The notes: generated from the sequence alone by a model not told the origin. Shown: positions 6,649 to 14,098, numbered from the stretch's first letter. The stretch is DNA of 17,910 bases from Desulfuromonadales bacterium (GCA_030614505.1 JAUWTX010000014.1:1-17910); one strand, 5' to 3'. Translations and numbers: made by a program.

Positions 6649-7045
6649 AAAAGAATGCCTGGCGATTAAAGAAGAACGCCTGGCCAATGGTCTGCTGCTC
6701 ACTTTTACCGATGAGAGCAACCGCTATTTCGGCGATTATCATCACATTTGCGTGGTGGCCACCATCTTCTGCAACCTGTATGAACTGCCGTCGGAAAATC
6801 CTGATGACGAGACCCTTCGCTACCAGGCAATCGAGACCTTCGGCGAGCAGCTGTATGTTGCCAAGCGCCTCGAACGCATGGGAGTGCCGACGGCGGATGT
6901 TGAGAAAATTCGCACCTCAATGATTGATGATTTCCTGCGGCATGCTGTCACCTACCTTGCTCGTCTTGAGTATCCACACTCTCTTGTTATCGCCGAACTG
7001 AGCAAGCGTCGTGCACGTAGCGGTACGCATCATTTTTATGGTTGA
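6635..7045 (+). CDS. Hypothetical protein, 136 aa, between trmJ and rlmD
   Basis: I do not recognise a family. It is a soluble, mildly acidic protein with no signal peptide or membrane segment. The N-terminus has a seven-residue tandem duplication (AIKKECL, AIKEERL), then a likely beta strand GLLLTFTDESNRYFGDYHH, and the remainder looks alpha-helical, with a basic end (SKRRARSGTHHF). The start is ATG 6635 with GGAAAG upstream; it overlaps trmJ by 14 bases and ends eight bases before the rlmD ATG. Codon use resembles its neighbours and the gene is evidently coupled to two RNA methyltransferases, so a role in RNA modification or ribosome maturation is a reasonable but unproven guess. Confidence 0.75.
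   Translation: MTAIKKECLAIKEERLANGLLLTFTDESNRYFGDYHHICVVATIFCNLYELPSENPDDETLRYQAIETFGEQLYVAKRLERMGVPTADVEKIRTSMIDDFLRHAVTYLARLEYPHSLVIAELSKRRARSGTHHFYG
6641..6682 (+). repeat. 21-bp tandem duplication across the trmJ stop
   Basis: Positions 6641-6661 and 6662-6682 are adjacent copies of a 21-bp unit beginning GCGATTAAA and ending GCCTG, with 19 of 21 bases identical. In the frame of the 136-residue protein it encodes AIKKECL followed by AIKEERL. The first copy contains the TAA stop of trmJ, and the second repeats that stop context. Confidence 0.85.
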
Positions 7046-7053
7046 AATCATTT

Positions 7054-8403
7054 ATGCCTGAAGTTATCAGAGACCTCGAAATCGATGCTCTTGTCCACGG
7101 AGGACGGGGAATAGGTCGCCACGACGGCAAGGCAGTGTTCGTACCCCTGACGATGCCCGGCGATCGGGTCGCCTGTCGGGTTGTTAAATCCAAACGTCGC
7201 TACCTTGAGGCTGAACTGCATGAAATGCTTGAGCCTTCTCCGTTGAGACGCGAACCGCCATGTCCGTTTTTTGGTGCCTGCGGTGGCTGTCAATGGCAGC
7301 ATATCCCTTATCAGGAACAGACACGTTGGAAAGAGAAGATATTTACCGACCTGATGGTCCGCAGTAAAGTCATCTCCGGTACTCGCCTCAAGCCGATTAT
7401 GGTCGCCCCAGATGAATGGTGTTACCGCAACCGGGTTCAATTTAAATGTCATCTCACTACCGAAGGGTTGACTGTCGGCTTTTATCGGCATGGTTCTCAT
7501 TTTGTTGTCGATGTAGACAGGTGTTGCCTGATTTCGACACCGATACAGAGAGCTCTGGACCTTTTGCGCAACGATCTGCCCAGTGCGCCTTGTCCTGATT
7601 GTATTTTGCAACTTGACGTAGCCTGTGGTGACGATGGCGAAGTCAGAATTATTCTTCATGCTCTCCCAAAGGGCTATCAGCAACTGCGTCCCTGGTTGCA
7701 GGCGTTCGCCGACCACCATCAGCTTAATGCCTGCATACAGTCGAGGCATAAGGAAACTCTTAAAGTTATCTCAGGTGAGAGTGATTTGACAATCAAGGTA
7801 GACCAACCCGAGATTGCTCTTCGTTACGGACCTGGTGGTTTTGTTCAGGTCAACTCGTCACAGAATCGCAGCATGATTGCAACCATGCTCGAACTTCTGG
7901 CACTGAAGGGCACGGAAAACGTACTTGATCTTTTTTGTGGCATGGGCAATTTCAGCTTGCCGCTCGCCCGCAGATCAGGATGGGTCACCGGTGTTGAAGA
8001 TTACGCACCATCCATTGCCAAGGCTCGTATCAACGCTGCAGCCAACAACATCTTCAATGTTGAATTTCATACTGCCGATGCATCCGTGATTATGAGTCGT
8101 TACCGGGCAGTTGATGATCTGGACCCGGTTGTTTTGGATCTTGTGGTTCTGGATCCACCTCGCACGGGCAATTACCAGGTCTCTCACGAACTTCTGAAGA
8201 TTCGGCCAGAACGGATTCTCTATGTTTCCTGCGATCCGGCTACTCTCGTCCGCGATCTGGTCCCTCTTGTTCATGATGGCTATGAAGTTGTATCGAGTCA
8301 GCCTTTTGACCTCTTTCCGCAAACCTGGCATATCGAGAGCATGACACTCTTGAGAAGGGACCCCAGGGTGAGAGGAGACCAGGATGAAAAGAGTACGGGG
8401 TGA
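7054..8403 (+). CDS. rlmD: 23S rRNA (uracil-C5)-methyltransferase, RlmD/RumA type
   Basis: A 449-residue protein of the RNA m5U methyltransferase family. An N-terminal TRAM domain (about residues 1-60) is followed by the iron-sulfur ligands C70, C76 and C79 (CPFFGACGGC) and a fourth cysteine at 157 or 158, then the SAM-binding motif VLDLFCGMGNFSLPLA, LVVLDPPRTG and YVSCDPATLVRDL with the catalytic nucleophile C393. The complete cluster and TRAM domain favour RlmD (U1939) or a related RlmCD-type enzyme over tRNA TrmA; the exact target uridine is not decidable here. ATG 7054 is preferred to TTG 7042; no strong ribosome-binding site is visible and translation is probably coupled to the gene ending at 7045. 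The last 14 residues (after LLRR) lie beyond the conserved core and are encoded by degenerate tandem repeats. Confidence 0.9.
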   Translation: MPEVIRDLEIDALVHGGRGIGRHDGKAVFVPLTMPGDRVACRVVKSKRRYLEAELHEMLEPSPLRREPPCPFFGACGGCQWQHIPYQEQTRWKEKIFTDLMVRSKVISGTRLKPIMVAPDEWCYRNRVQFKCHLTTEGLTVGFYRHGSHFVVDVDRCCLISTPIQRALDLLRNDLPSAPCPDCILQLDVACGDDGEVRIILHALPKGYQQLRPWLQAFADHHQLNACIQSRHKETLKVISGESDLTIKVDQPEIALRYGPGGFVQVNSSQNRSMIATMLELLALKGTENVLDLFCGMGNFSLPLARRSGWVTGVEDYAPSIAKARINAAANNIFNVEFHTADASVIMSRYRAVDDLDPVVLDLVVLDPPRTGNYQVSHELLKIRPERILYVSCDPATLVRDLVPLVHDGYEVVSSQPFDLFPQTWHIESMTLLRRDPRVRGDQDEKSTG

Positions 8404-8444
8404 GAAAAGCTCGGAGTGAGAAGGCTTCGGGGTGACTTTTTGCT
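8365..8444 (+). repeat. Degenerate 15-17 bp tandem repeats across the rlmD stop
   Basis: About five units: 8365-8380 (AGGGTGAGAGGAGACC), 8381-8395 (AGGATGAAAAGAGTA), 8396-8411 (CGGGGTGAGAAAAGCT), 8412-8427 (CGGAGTGAGAAGGCTT) and 8428-8444 (CGGGGTGACTTTTTGCT). The last three are clearest. The array encodes the non-conserved C-terminal tail of the methyltransferase, and the stop codon TGA is part of the third unit. Confidence 0.65.
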
Positions 8445-8483
8445 TGCATTATCCGGGGAGCTTTGATAAAAAACACACAATTA

Positions 8484-8501
8484 ACTTTTCATATGAAAAG
8501 T
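8484..8501. promoter_or_regulatory. Perfect 18-bp palindrome in the rimP leader
   Basis: ACTTTTCATATGAAAAGT is a perfect inverted repeat with no spacer, ending at the first two bases of the terminator stem that follows. It could be a protein-binding operator (dyad symmetry, AT-rich) or, in RNA, part of a structure that competes with the terminator hairpin. The short centre argues more for a DNA operator than for an RNA hairpin. Confidence 0.5.
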
Positions 8502-8529
8502 GAGCCATTCGGCTCGCTTTTTTTATTTT
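8500..8529 (+). terminator. Intrinsic terminator just upstream of rimP, possibly an attenuator
   Basis: GTGAGCC, loop ATTC, GGCTCGC form a 7-bp stem (one G-U pair) at 8500-8517, followed by the T-rich run TTTTTTTATTTT (8518-8529). This is a textbook Rho-independent terminator. It ends the transcript from holC-rlmD, yet its T-tract ends only ten bases before the rimP ATG, so a promoter for rimP would have to fire through or past it. In E. coli the leader upstream of rimP-nusA-infB also contains terminators that are read through, so an attenuator role is plausible. Confidence 0.85.
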
Positions 8530-8539
8530 GGAAAAAGTG

Positions 8540-9025
8540 ATGCGAGATCAAATTCTGACACAGATTGAGATGCTGGTGATACCGATCCTCGATGATTTCG
8601 GTTTTGAACTGGTCGATCTTCAGTTTAAACCAGAGGGTAGCCAGTGGGCCTTGCGCATCTTCATCGACAAGCCAGGCGGTGTCGTTCTTGACGATTGTGC
8701 CGCAGTGAGTCGAGAAGTCGGTGCAATCCTTGAAATCGAGGACCTGATCAAGTCCTCCTACCGGCTAGAGGTTTCATCACCCGGGTTGGACCGGCCACTG
8801 AAAAAGCCGGCCGATTTTGAACGTTTTGCCGGTCAGAAAATCAGACTAAAAACCTTCTCTCTGCTTGATCCTGACCAGCGAGGTCATACTCGCAAAACTT
8901 TTGTCGGTACTTTGCTCGGTCTGGAGGATGAACAGGTTCGATTGGAGCTGAATGACAAGCACGGTGGTCTGGCGATTATTCCTCTGGATGGCATTGAGAA
9001 AGCAAACCTGGAAGATGATTTTTAA
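8540..9025 (+). CDS. rimP: Ribosome maturation factor RimP
   Basis: A 161-residue protein of the RimP (YhbC) family, which assists 30S subunit maturation. Family blocks visible are ILDDFGFELVDLQF, RIFIDKPGGVVLDDCAAVSREVG (N-terminal domain), YRLEVSSPGLDRPLKKPADFERFAGQKIRLKT and FVGTLLGLEDEQVRLELN (C-terminal SH3-like domain). ATG 8540 is preferred; TTG 8528 lies within the T-tract of the upstream terminator. The ribosome-binding site is weak (GGA in GGAAAAAGTG), which, together with the terminator abutting it, suggests low or regulated initiation. It heads the classical rimP-nusA-infB cluster. A 99-bp spacer separates it from nusA. Confidence 0.95.
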   Translation: MRDQILTQIEMLVIPILDDFGFELVDLQFKPEGSQWALRIFIDKPGGVVLDDCAAVSREVGAILEIEDLIKSSYRLEVSSPGLDRPLKKPADFERFAGQKIRLKTFSLLDPDQRGHTRKTFVGTLLGLEDEQVRLELNDKHGGLAIIPLDGIEKANLEDDF

Positions 9026-9124
9026 CTTATTCGCAAACTTGAACTTTTAACGTTTCATCTTTAACAAATAAAGACTTCAACAGTATTCACCACCTCAAAG
9101 GGTGAGTGTATGCAGGGGGAAGGG

Positions 9125-10459
9125 ATGAATATCAACCTGAATCACATTATCGACCAGGTGGTCAAAGATAAGGGAATTAACCGTACTGTTTTGGTTGAAG
9201 CTTTGGAAGCTGCGGTTCTTTCGGCTGCAAACAAAAAATATCGCAATACCCGTGACCTCGAGGCTCAATTCAATGATGAACTTGGCGAAGTAGAGATCTT
9301 TGAGTTTGTCACTGTTGTTAATGAGGTGGAGAACTCCTACCAGGAAATCGATATTTCTGAAGCGCTTGAAATTGACCCTGAGGTTGAAATCGGCGACTCA
9401 CTCGGTATGAAGATGGATGCGAGCAGTTTCAGTCGCATCGCCGCGCAGACCGCCAAACAGGTGATCATACAGAAGGTCCGTGAAGCTGAGCGCGAGGGGA
9501 TCTTTGATGAATTCAAGGATCGGGTCGGTGAACTTGTAAACGGCATCGTTCGTCGTTACGAGCGTGGTGATCTGATTGTTGACCTTGGTCGCACCGAGGC
9601 GCTGCTGCCTCATCGTGAGCAGGTTCCCCGTGAAAACTATCGTCAGGGAGATCGCGTACGTGCCTATATCTCAGATGTTCGTATGGCGACCAAAGGACCG
9701 CAAATTATTCTCTCCAGGACCCACCCTGGACTGTTGATTGAACTGTTTAAAATGGAAGTGCCGGAAGTTGCCGAGGCCCTTGTCGAAATTAAGGCCGTCT
9801 CCCGTGAGCCGGGCAGCCGGGCCAAGATTGCTGTGGTCTCCAATGATCCCGATGTTGATCCGATTGGTGCCTGCGTTGGTATGCGTGGCGCTCGTGTCCA
9901 GAATGTGGTCTCCGAATTACGTGGTGAGAAGATCGACATTATCAACTGGACACCTGATATTGCCCGCTTTGCCTGTTCTGCACTGTCGCCGGCGGAAGTC
10001 ACCAGGGTCTATGTTGACAACGAAGAGGAATCTCTGGAAATCATCGTTCCTGATGACCAGCTTTCCCTTGCCATCGGTAAAAAGGGTCAGAATGTTCGTC
10101 TGGCCGCCAAGTTGACCGGTTGGAAAATCGACATCGTTAGTGAGACACGAGCTGCCGAAGCTGAACTCGATGAGTTGACCGGTGGTAGCAGCAGCGACGA
10201 TGAGTCTGCAGAGACGGAGGTTGCTACAGACGTTTTCGGCACAATGACTGCCAAGGATGCCATCGCAGTGATCAAGTCGGCAGAATCAGTCGAGGAGATT
10301 TCAGGCATGGAAGAAGGGGAAAAACGCGTTACGGTGTTACGCGCCTTTGAAGCCAGAATAGTGGAATTGACGGAATTGGCCGGCACGGAGGCCGCTGAGG
10401 CCGCTGAGGCCGCTGAGGCCGCTGGGGCCAGTGAAGCTGGTGAGAACACGGAGGAGTAG
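9125..10459 (+). CDS. nusA: Transcription termination/antitermination protein NusA
   Basis: A 444-residue NusA. It binds RNA polymerase and nascent RNA and modulates pausing, intrinsic termination and antitermination. The N-terminal polymerase-binding domain (about 1-125) is followed by S1 (about 134-200, GELVNGIVRRYERGDLIVDLG), KH1 with loop GMRG starting at G252, and KH2 with loop GKKG starting at G318. A short helical C-terminal region (about 370-420) replaces the two acidic repeats of E. coli NusA, and the protein ends in an Ala/Glu-rich tail encoded by a 9-bp tandem repeat. ATG 9125 is chosen over ATG 9110 because the conserved opening MNINLNHIIDQVVKDKGI begins there with GGGGGA just upstream. 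NusA could regulate its own operon through the terminator at 8500. Confidence 0.96.
   Translation: MNINLNHIIDQVVKDKGINRTVLVEALEAAVLSAANKKYRNTRDLEAQFNDELGEVEIFEFVTVVNEVENSYQEIDISEALEIDPEVEIGDSLGMKMDASSFSRIAAQTAKQVIIQKVREAEREGIFDEFKDRVGELVNGIVRRYERGDLIVDLGRTEALLPHREQVPRENYRQGDRVRAYISDVRMATKGPQIILSRTHPGLLIELFKMEVPEVAEALVEIKAVSREPGSRAKIAVVSNDPDVDPIGACVGMRGARVQNVVSELRGEKIDIINWTPDIARFACSALSPAEVTRVYVDNEEESLEIIVPDDQLSLAIGKKGQNVRLAAKLTGWKIDIVSETRAAEAELDELTGGSSSDDESAETEVATDVFGTMTAKDAIAVIKSAESVEEISGMEEGEKRVTVLRAFEARIVELTELAGTEAAEAAEAAEAAGASEAGENTEE
10391..10426 (+). repeat. nusA: 9-bp tandem repeat in the nusA tail
   Basis: Three identical GCCGCTGAG units at 10391-10399, 10400-10408 and 10409-10417, and a fourth with one change (GCCGCTGGG, 10418-10426). 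They encode an AAE repeat. The unit length keeps the reading frame, so copy-number change would only lengthen or shorten the acidic tail. Confidence 0.9.
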
Positions 10460-10461
10460 AG

Positions 10462-11058
10462 GTGGTACAGGCTCGCAGGCAACCACAGCGCACCTGCCTG
10501 GGTTGCCGTCAGGTTAAGGACAAGGCCCAGTTGATGCGTTTTGTCTGCTCACCGGACGGTGAGATCCTGGCTGATTTAAAAGGGCGTTTGCCCGGCCGCG
10601 GAGCGTACCTTTGCAACAATCGTGACTGTATCGAAGCAGCGGTAAGCAAGAAACAGTTTGACAGGACATTTCGACAAGTCTGCCAGCCGGTTACCGGGGC
10701 GCAACTTGTTGAAGGCATAGCACAGATACTCCTTGCGCATCTGGCCAGCCTGCTTGGTATGGCGCGCAAGTCGGCAAAATTCGTGGCCGGTAGTAATGCT
10801 GTGTTGGATGCCTTGAATCGAAAAGGTTTATTAGCTGTCATCGTTCTGGCCAGGGATATATCGCCGCAGATTGGTGAAAAGGTCAGACGTAAGGCTGAGT
10901 ATCAGAAGATAGTGACGACAAAATTATTTAACAAAGCAGAACTTGGCCGCATTCTCGGGCGTGCGGAAAGAAGTGTTGTTGGTTTGCCCGATGGAAAGCT
11001 GGCGGATGCATTTCTTGATGATCTGCTCCGGTATCAGGATATTTCAGGGGAAAGTTGA
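10462..11058 (+). CDS. RnpM/YlxR (DUF448) protein fused to an L7Ae/YlxQ-like domain
   Basis: A 198-residue two-domain protein. Residues 1-85 are the YlxR/DUF448 domain with TCLGCRQVKDKAQLMRFV and GRLPGRGAYLC; Bacillus YlxR (RnpM) has been reported to bind and modulate RNase P. Residues about 95-190 (from LASLLGMARKSAKFVAGSNAVLDA to the end) resemble the L7Ae/L30e fold of YlxQ, a kink-turn RNA-binding protein. In Firmicutes these are two adjacent genes between nusA and infB, so the fusion joins natural neighbours. The start is GTG 10462 with GGAGGAG (10450-10456) five bases upstream. It begins two bases after nusA and its stop overlaps the infB ATG by one base (TGATG). Confidence 0.88.
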   Translation: MVQARRQPQRTCLGCRQVKDKAQLMRFVCSPDGEILADLKGRLPGRGAYLCNNRDCIEAAVSKKQFDRTFRQVCQPVTGAQLVEGIAQILLAHLASLLGMARKSAKFVAGSNAVLDALNRKGLLAVIVLARDISPQIGEKVRRKAEYQKIVTTKLFNKAELGRILGRAERSVVGLPDGKLADAFLDDLLRYQDISGES

Positions 11059-13712
11059 TGGCTAAAATTCGTGTTTATGAATTGGCGACCAAGTTGGGTT
11101 TGGATAACAAGGATCTTGTTGACAAGCTGAACCAGGCCGGTATTGAAGTTAAGAACCATATGAGTGCGCTGGAAGAAGAGGTCGCACTCAAGTTCGAGAC
11201 AAGCCAGTCCAGCCAGGCTGATAGCGCACAGGCTGAAGGGAAGGTTGAAGTCGAAGTCAAGGATGAGCGTCTCGGCTCTGGCCTGATTCGCCGTCGCCGC
11301 AAGACTGTCGTCAAAGAGGAACCGGTACCTGATGAGAAACCGGTAGTCCTTGATGAGGCTGCGCCTGTGACTGAAGAAGTGGCTGCGCAGGAAGCAACGG
11401 TTGCAGAGGAAGCGTCGGCTTCAGAAACTGAACCGGTCAAGGAAGAGTCCGCTGAAAGCGTTGAAGAGCCTCAGGAATCAGCTGAAGCTACAGAAGCTGC
11501 AGAGACAGAAGCCCCTGTTGAAAAGGCTGCTCCTGCGAAGAAGAAAGTAAAAAAAGAGTCGGTTACCCGTGCCAAGATTCTTGGCCGTGTTGAACTGCCG
11601 ACTCCTGTCGCGAGGCCACGCCGTCAGCCATCTGCTGCCGAGAAAGCTAAAAGGCCTGTGCCTGCAGATCGCAAGCGTCCGGATCGTCCGAGTCGCCCTG
11701 CTGCACCAGGTGCTCCCGGCGCGGGCGCACCGATGATGCCACCGCAGGATCTACCTTCAGAAAAAGAGGGTCGTTCGACTAAAAAGAAAAAGAAGGGTCG
11801 CGATACCAACGCCCGTCCTGAGGCCAATGGCCAACGGCGCAAGAGTCGCAGAGAAGTTTACGAGCCGGATCGCAATGAGCGTTACCGCAAGGGTAAAAAA
11901 GTACAACGTCCCGGCAAGAAGACAGAAATTACTCAATCGAAGGCGATCAAGCGGAAAATCCGCATCACCGACGTTATTACGATCGGCGAGTTGGCCAAAA
12001 GGATGGGAGTCAAGGCCAACGATCTGATTAAAGAATTAATGAGCCAGGGACAGATGGTGACAATCAACCATCCCCTTGATTATGAGTCGGCTGCCATTCT
12101 GTCCTCTGAGTTCGGTTATGAAGTTGAGAACGTGGCCTTCGATGAGGATACAATCCTCTCGCATTCGAATCTTGATGTTAAAGAGGATGATGACGAAAAC
12201 CAGGTACACAGGCCGCCTGTTATCACCATTATGGGTCACGTCGACCATGGTAAAACAAGTCTCCTTGATGCGATCCGTGAGGCGAACGTCACCGAGGGTG
12301 AGGCGGGTGGTATTACCCAGCATATCGGTGCCTACAATGTCGAGCTTGATGGTAACAAGATGACTTTCCTCGACACACCTGGCCACGAAGCCTTTACGGC
12401 GATGCGTGCCCGTGGTGCCGATGTAACCGATATCGTGGTCCTGGTTGTTGCCGCTGATGACGGCGCCATGCCTCAAACCAAGGAGGCGATCAACCACTCC
12501 AAAGCCGCCGGCGTGCCGATCATTGTCGCTGTTAATAAAATCGACAAGCCAGGGGCCAACCCGGATAAGGTCATGCAGGAACTTTCAGAGTTGGAACTCC
12601 TCCCGGAAAGCTGGGGGGGCGAGACCATCTACGTCAATGTCTCTGCCAAGGAAAAAACCAACATTGATAAATTGCTGGAGATGATCCTGCTACAGGCCGA
12701 AGTCCTCGAACTGAAGGCCACTCCGGATAAACGAGCCCAGGGAACGGTAATCGAGGCTCGTCTCGATAAAGGACGTGGCCCTGTTACTACCGTGCTGGTC
12801 CAGAAGGGCACTCTGAAACTTGGTGATCCTATCGTTGCCGGTCTTCACTATGGTCGCGTCAGATCTATGGCCGACGATCATGGCATTGCGATTCAGGAAG
12901 CCGGCCCGTCTTTCCCTGTCGAGGTTACCGGCCTGACTGGTGTGCCTGACGCGGGCGAATCTTTCCATTGCGTTGAAAGCGAGAAAGTTGCCAAGGAAGT
13001 TGCCCAGCATCGTCATCATAAGATGCGTGAGGCAGAGCTGGCTAAAAGCAGCAAACTCTCTCTGGATGAACTCTATGCACGCATCCAGGAGGGGGATGTC
13101 AAGGAGCTCAAGATTATTGTCAAGGCTGACGTTCAAGGTTCTGCCGAGGCCGTTTCCGGCACCCTGACAAAGCTCTCAACCGACGCCTGCCGCCTGATCG
13201 TGATTCATTCCGGTGTCGGTGGTGTCAGTGAGACTGACATCAGCCTGGCATCAGCCTCCGATGCTATTGTGCTCGGATTCAACGTGCGACCAACTCCTCA
13301 AGCCTCCCGTTTCGCCGAGCTTGAAGGTGTCGATATCCGCCTCTATAGCGTTATCTACGATGCGGTTAATGACATCAGGGATGCCATGGAAGGTCTGCTT
13401 GAGCCGACGATTAAGGAAGAGTCTCTTGGCCGCGCTGAAGTCCGTGAGGCGTTCAACGTCTCCAAAGTTGGAACCATTGCCGGTTGTTATGTATCGACAG
13501 GCAAAATACTGCGTAACGCTCATGCGCGCCTGTTACGTGACGATATCGTCATCTGGACCGGCAAGCTTACTTCTCTGCGGCGCTTCAAGGATGATGTCAA
13601 AGAGGTCAGCAATAATTACGAATGCGGTATTGGTCTGGAAAATTACAACGACGTCAAACCCGGCGATGTTATTGAGGCTTACTTGCTCAAGAAAACCAAG
13701 ACAACCCTTTAG
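11058..13712 (+). CDS. infB: Translation initiation factor IF-2
   Basis: An 884-residue IF-2, the GTPase that delivers fMet-tRNA to the 30S subunit and promotes subunit joining. An IF2_N domain at residues 2-52 is followed by a long low-complexity linker rich in Glu/Ala/Pro and later Lys/Arg (about 55-300), a second IF2_N domain (about 302-355), the G domain with G1 GHVDHGKT (393-400), G3 DTPGH (from 439) and G4 NKID (493-496), then the beta-barrel and C-terminal fMet-tRNA-binding domains. Every expected motif is intact. The start is ATG 11058 with GGGGAAAG upstream, overlapping the rnpM stop; a TTG at 11055 would add one residue. The linker length is within the range seen in this family. Confidence 0.97.
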   Translation: MAKIRVYELATKLGLDNKDLVDKLNQAGIEVKNHMSALEEEVALKFETSQSSQADSAQAEGKVEVEVKDERLGSGLIRRRRKTVVKEEPVPDEKPVVLDEAAPVTEEVAAQEATVAEEASASETEPVKEESAESVEEPQESAEATEAAETEAPVEKAAPAKKKVKKESVTRAKILGRVELPTPVARPRRQPSAAEKAKRPVPADRKRPDRPSRPAAPGAPGAGAPMMPPQDLPSEKEGRSTKKKKKGRDTNARPEANGQRRKSRREVYEPDRNERYRKGKKVQRPGKKTEITQSKAIKRKIRITDVITIGELAKRMGVKANDLIKELMSQGQMVTINHPLDYESAAILSSEFGYEVENVAFDEDTILSHSNLDVKEDDDENQVHRPPVITIMGHVDHGKTSLLDAIREANVTEGEAGGITQHIGAYNVELDGNKMTFLDTPGHEAFTAMRARGADVTDIVVLVVAADDGAMPQTKEAINHSKAAGVPIIVAVNKIDKPGANPDKVMQELSELELLPESWGGETIYVNVSAKEKTNIDKLLEMILLQAEVLELKATPDKRAQGTVIEARLDKGRGPVTTVLVQKGTLKLGDPIVAGLHYGRVRSMADDHGIAIQEAGPSFPVEVTGLTGVPDAGESFHCVESEKVAKEVAQHRHHKMREAELAKSSKLSLDELYARIQEGDVKELKIIVKADVQGSAEAVSGTLTKLSTDACRLIVIHSGVGGVSETDISLASASDAIVLGFNVRPTPQASRFAELEGVDIRLYSVIYDAVNDIRDAMEGLLEPTIKEESLGRAEVREAFNVSKVGTIAGCYVSTGKILRNAHARLLRDDIVIWTGKLTSLRRFKDDVKEVSNNYECGIGLENYNDVKPGDVIEAYLLKKTKTTL

Positions 13713-13720
13713 CAGGATTT

Positions 13721-13762
13721 ATCTGGAGCCCGGAGTCAGGGTTCATCTGGGGCCCGGGTTCA
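13721..13762. repeat. Imperfect direct repeat between infB and the DUF503 gene
   Basis: ATCTGGAGCCCGGAGTCA (13721-13738) and ATCTGGGGCCCGGGTTCA (13745-13762) are 15/18 identical with a 24-bp period. The second copy contains the palindrome GGGCCC. There is no T-tract and no convincing stem, so it is not an intrinsic terminator. It fills most of the 79-bp spacer. Confidence 0.6.
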
Positions 13763-13791
13763 CCTGAAAACTCCTGGGATGAAGTTTTTGT

Positions 13792-14079
13792 ATGGTTATC
13801 GGTGTGCTGCAGTTGGATCTGCGTCTGCATGGACCGCAGAACCTCAAGCAGAAACGCGGGGTGATTCAGAAACTTCTGGCTCGCTGCCGTAATCGCTTCC
13901 CTGCCAGTTGCTCTGAGGTGGGACATCAGGATCTCTGGCAAAGGACGCTGCTTGGCTTTGCTGTTGTCAGTTCCACGGAACGAGTGATTGCTCCAATTCT
14001 TTCCCGTATAGAAGATGAAATCTTAGCGTCCGGTGAAATCGACCTGATTAACGTCAACACTGAATTTATTCACTACTGA
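13792..14079 (+). CDS. DUF503 domain-containing protein (YlxP-like)
   Basis: A 95-residue protein of the DUF503/YlxP family: MVIGVLQLDLRLHGPQNLKQKRGVIQ at the start, then HQDLWQRTLLGFAVVSST, ending in VNTEFIHY. The family is small, ferredoxin-like in predicted fold, and is nearly always encoded between infB and rbfA, which is the position here; its biochemical role is not settled, though the location points to ribosome assembly or translation. The start is ATG 13792 with only a weak purine stretch (GGGATGAAG) at a long distance. It ends 19 bases before the rbfA start. Confidence 0.9.
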   Translation: MVIGVLQLDLRLHGPQNLKQKRGVIQKLLARCRNRFPASCSEVGHQDLWQRTLLGFAVVSSTERVIAPILSRIEDEILASGEIDLINVNTEFIHY

Positions 14080-14098
14080 AAAGCAGGTATGTCCAAAC

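Noticed and set aside
8404..8539. A tRNA gene (such as metY, found before rimP in E. coli) in the rlmD-rimP spacer.
   Set aside because: No cloverleaf, T-loop (GTTCGA-type) or acceptor pairing is visible; the spacer holds the tandem repeat end, a palindrome and a terminator.
9026..9124. A promoter for nusA (TTGAAC at 9039-9044) in the rimP-nusA spacer.
   Set aside because: No acceptable -10 hexamer lies 16-18 bp downstream (TAACAA matches only three positions), so the evidence is too thin to list.
12036..12497. A 153-residue minus-strand ORF inside infB.
   Set aside because: It is antisense to the intact G domain of IF-2; the same applies to the other antisense ORFs in nusA, infB and nrnA.
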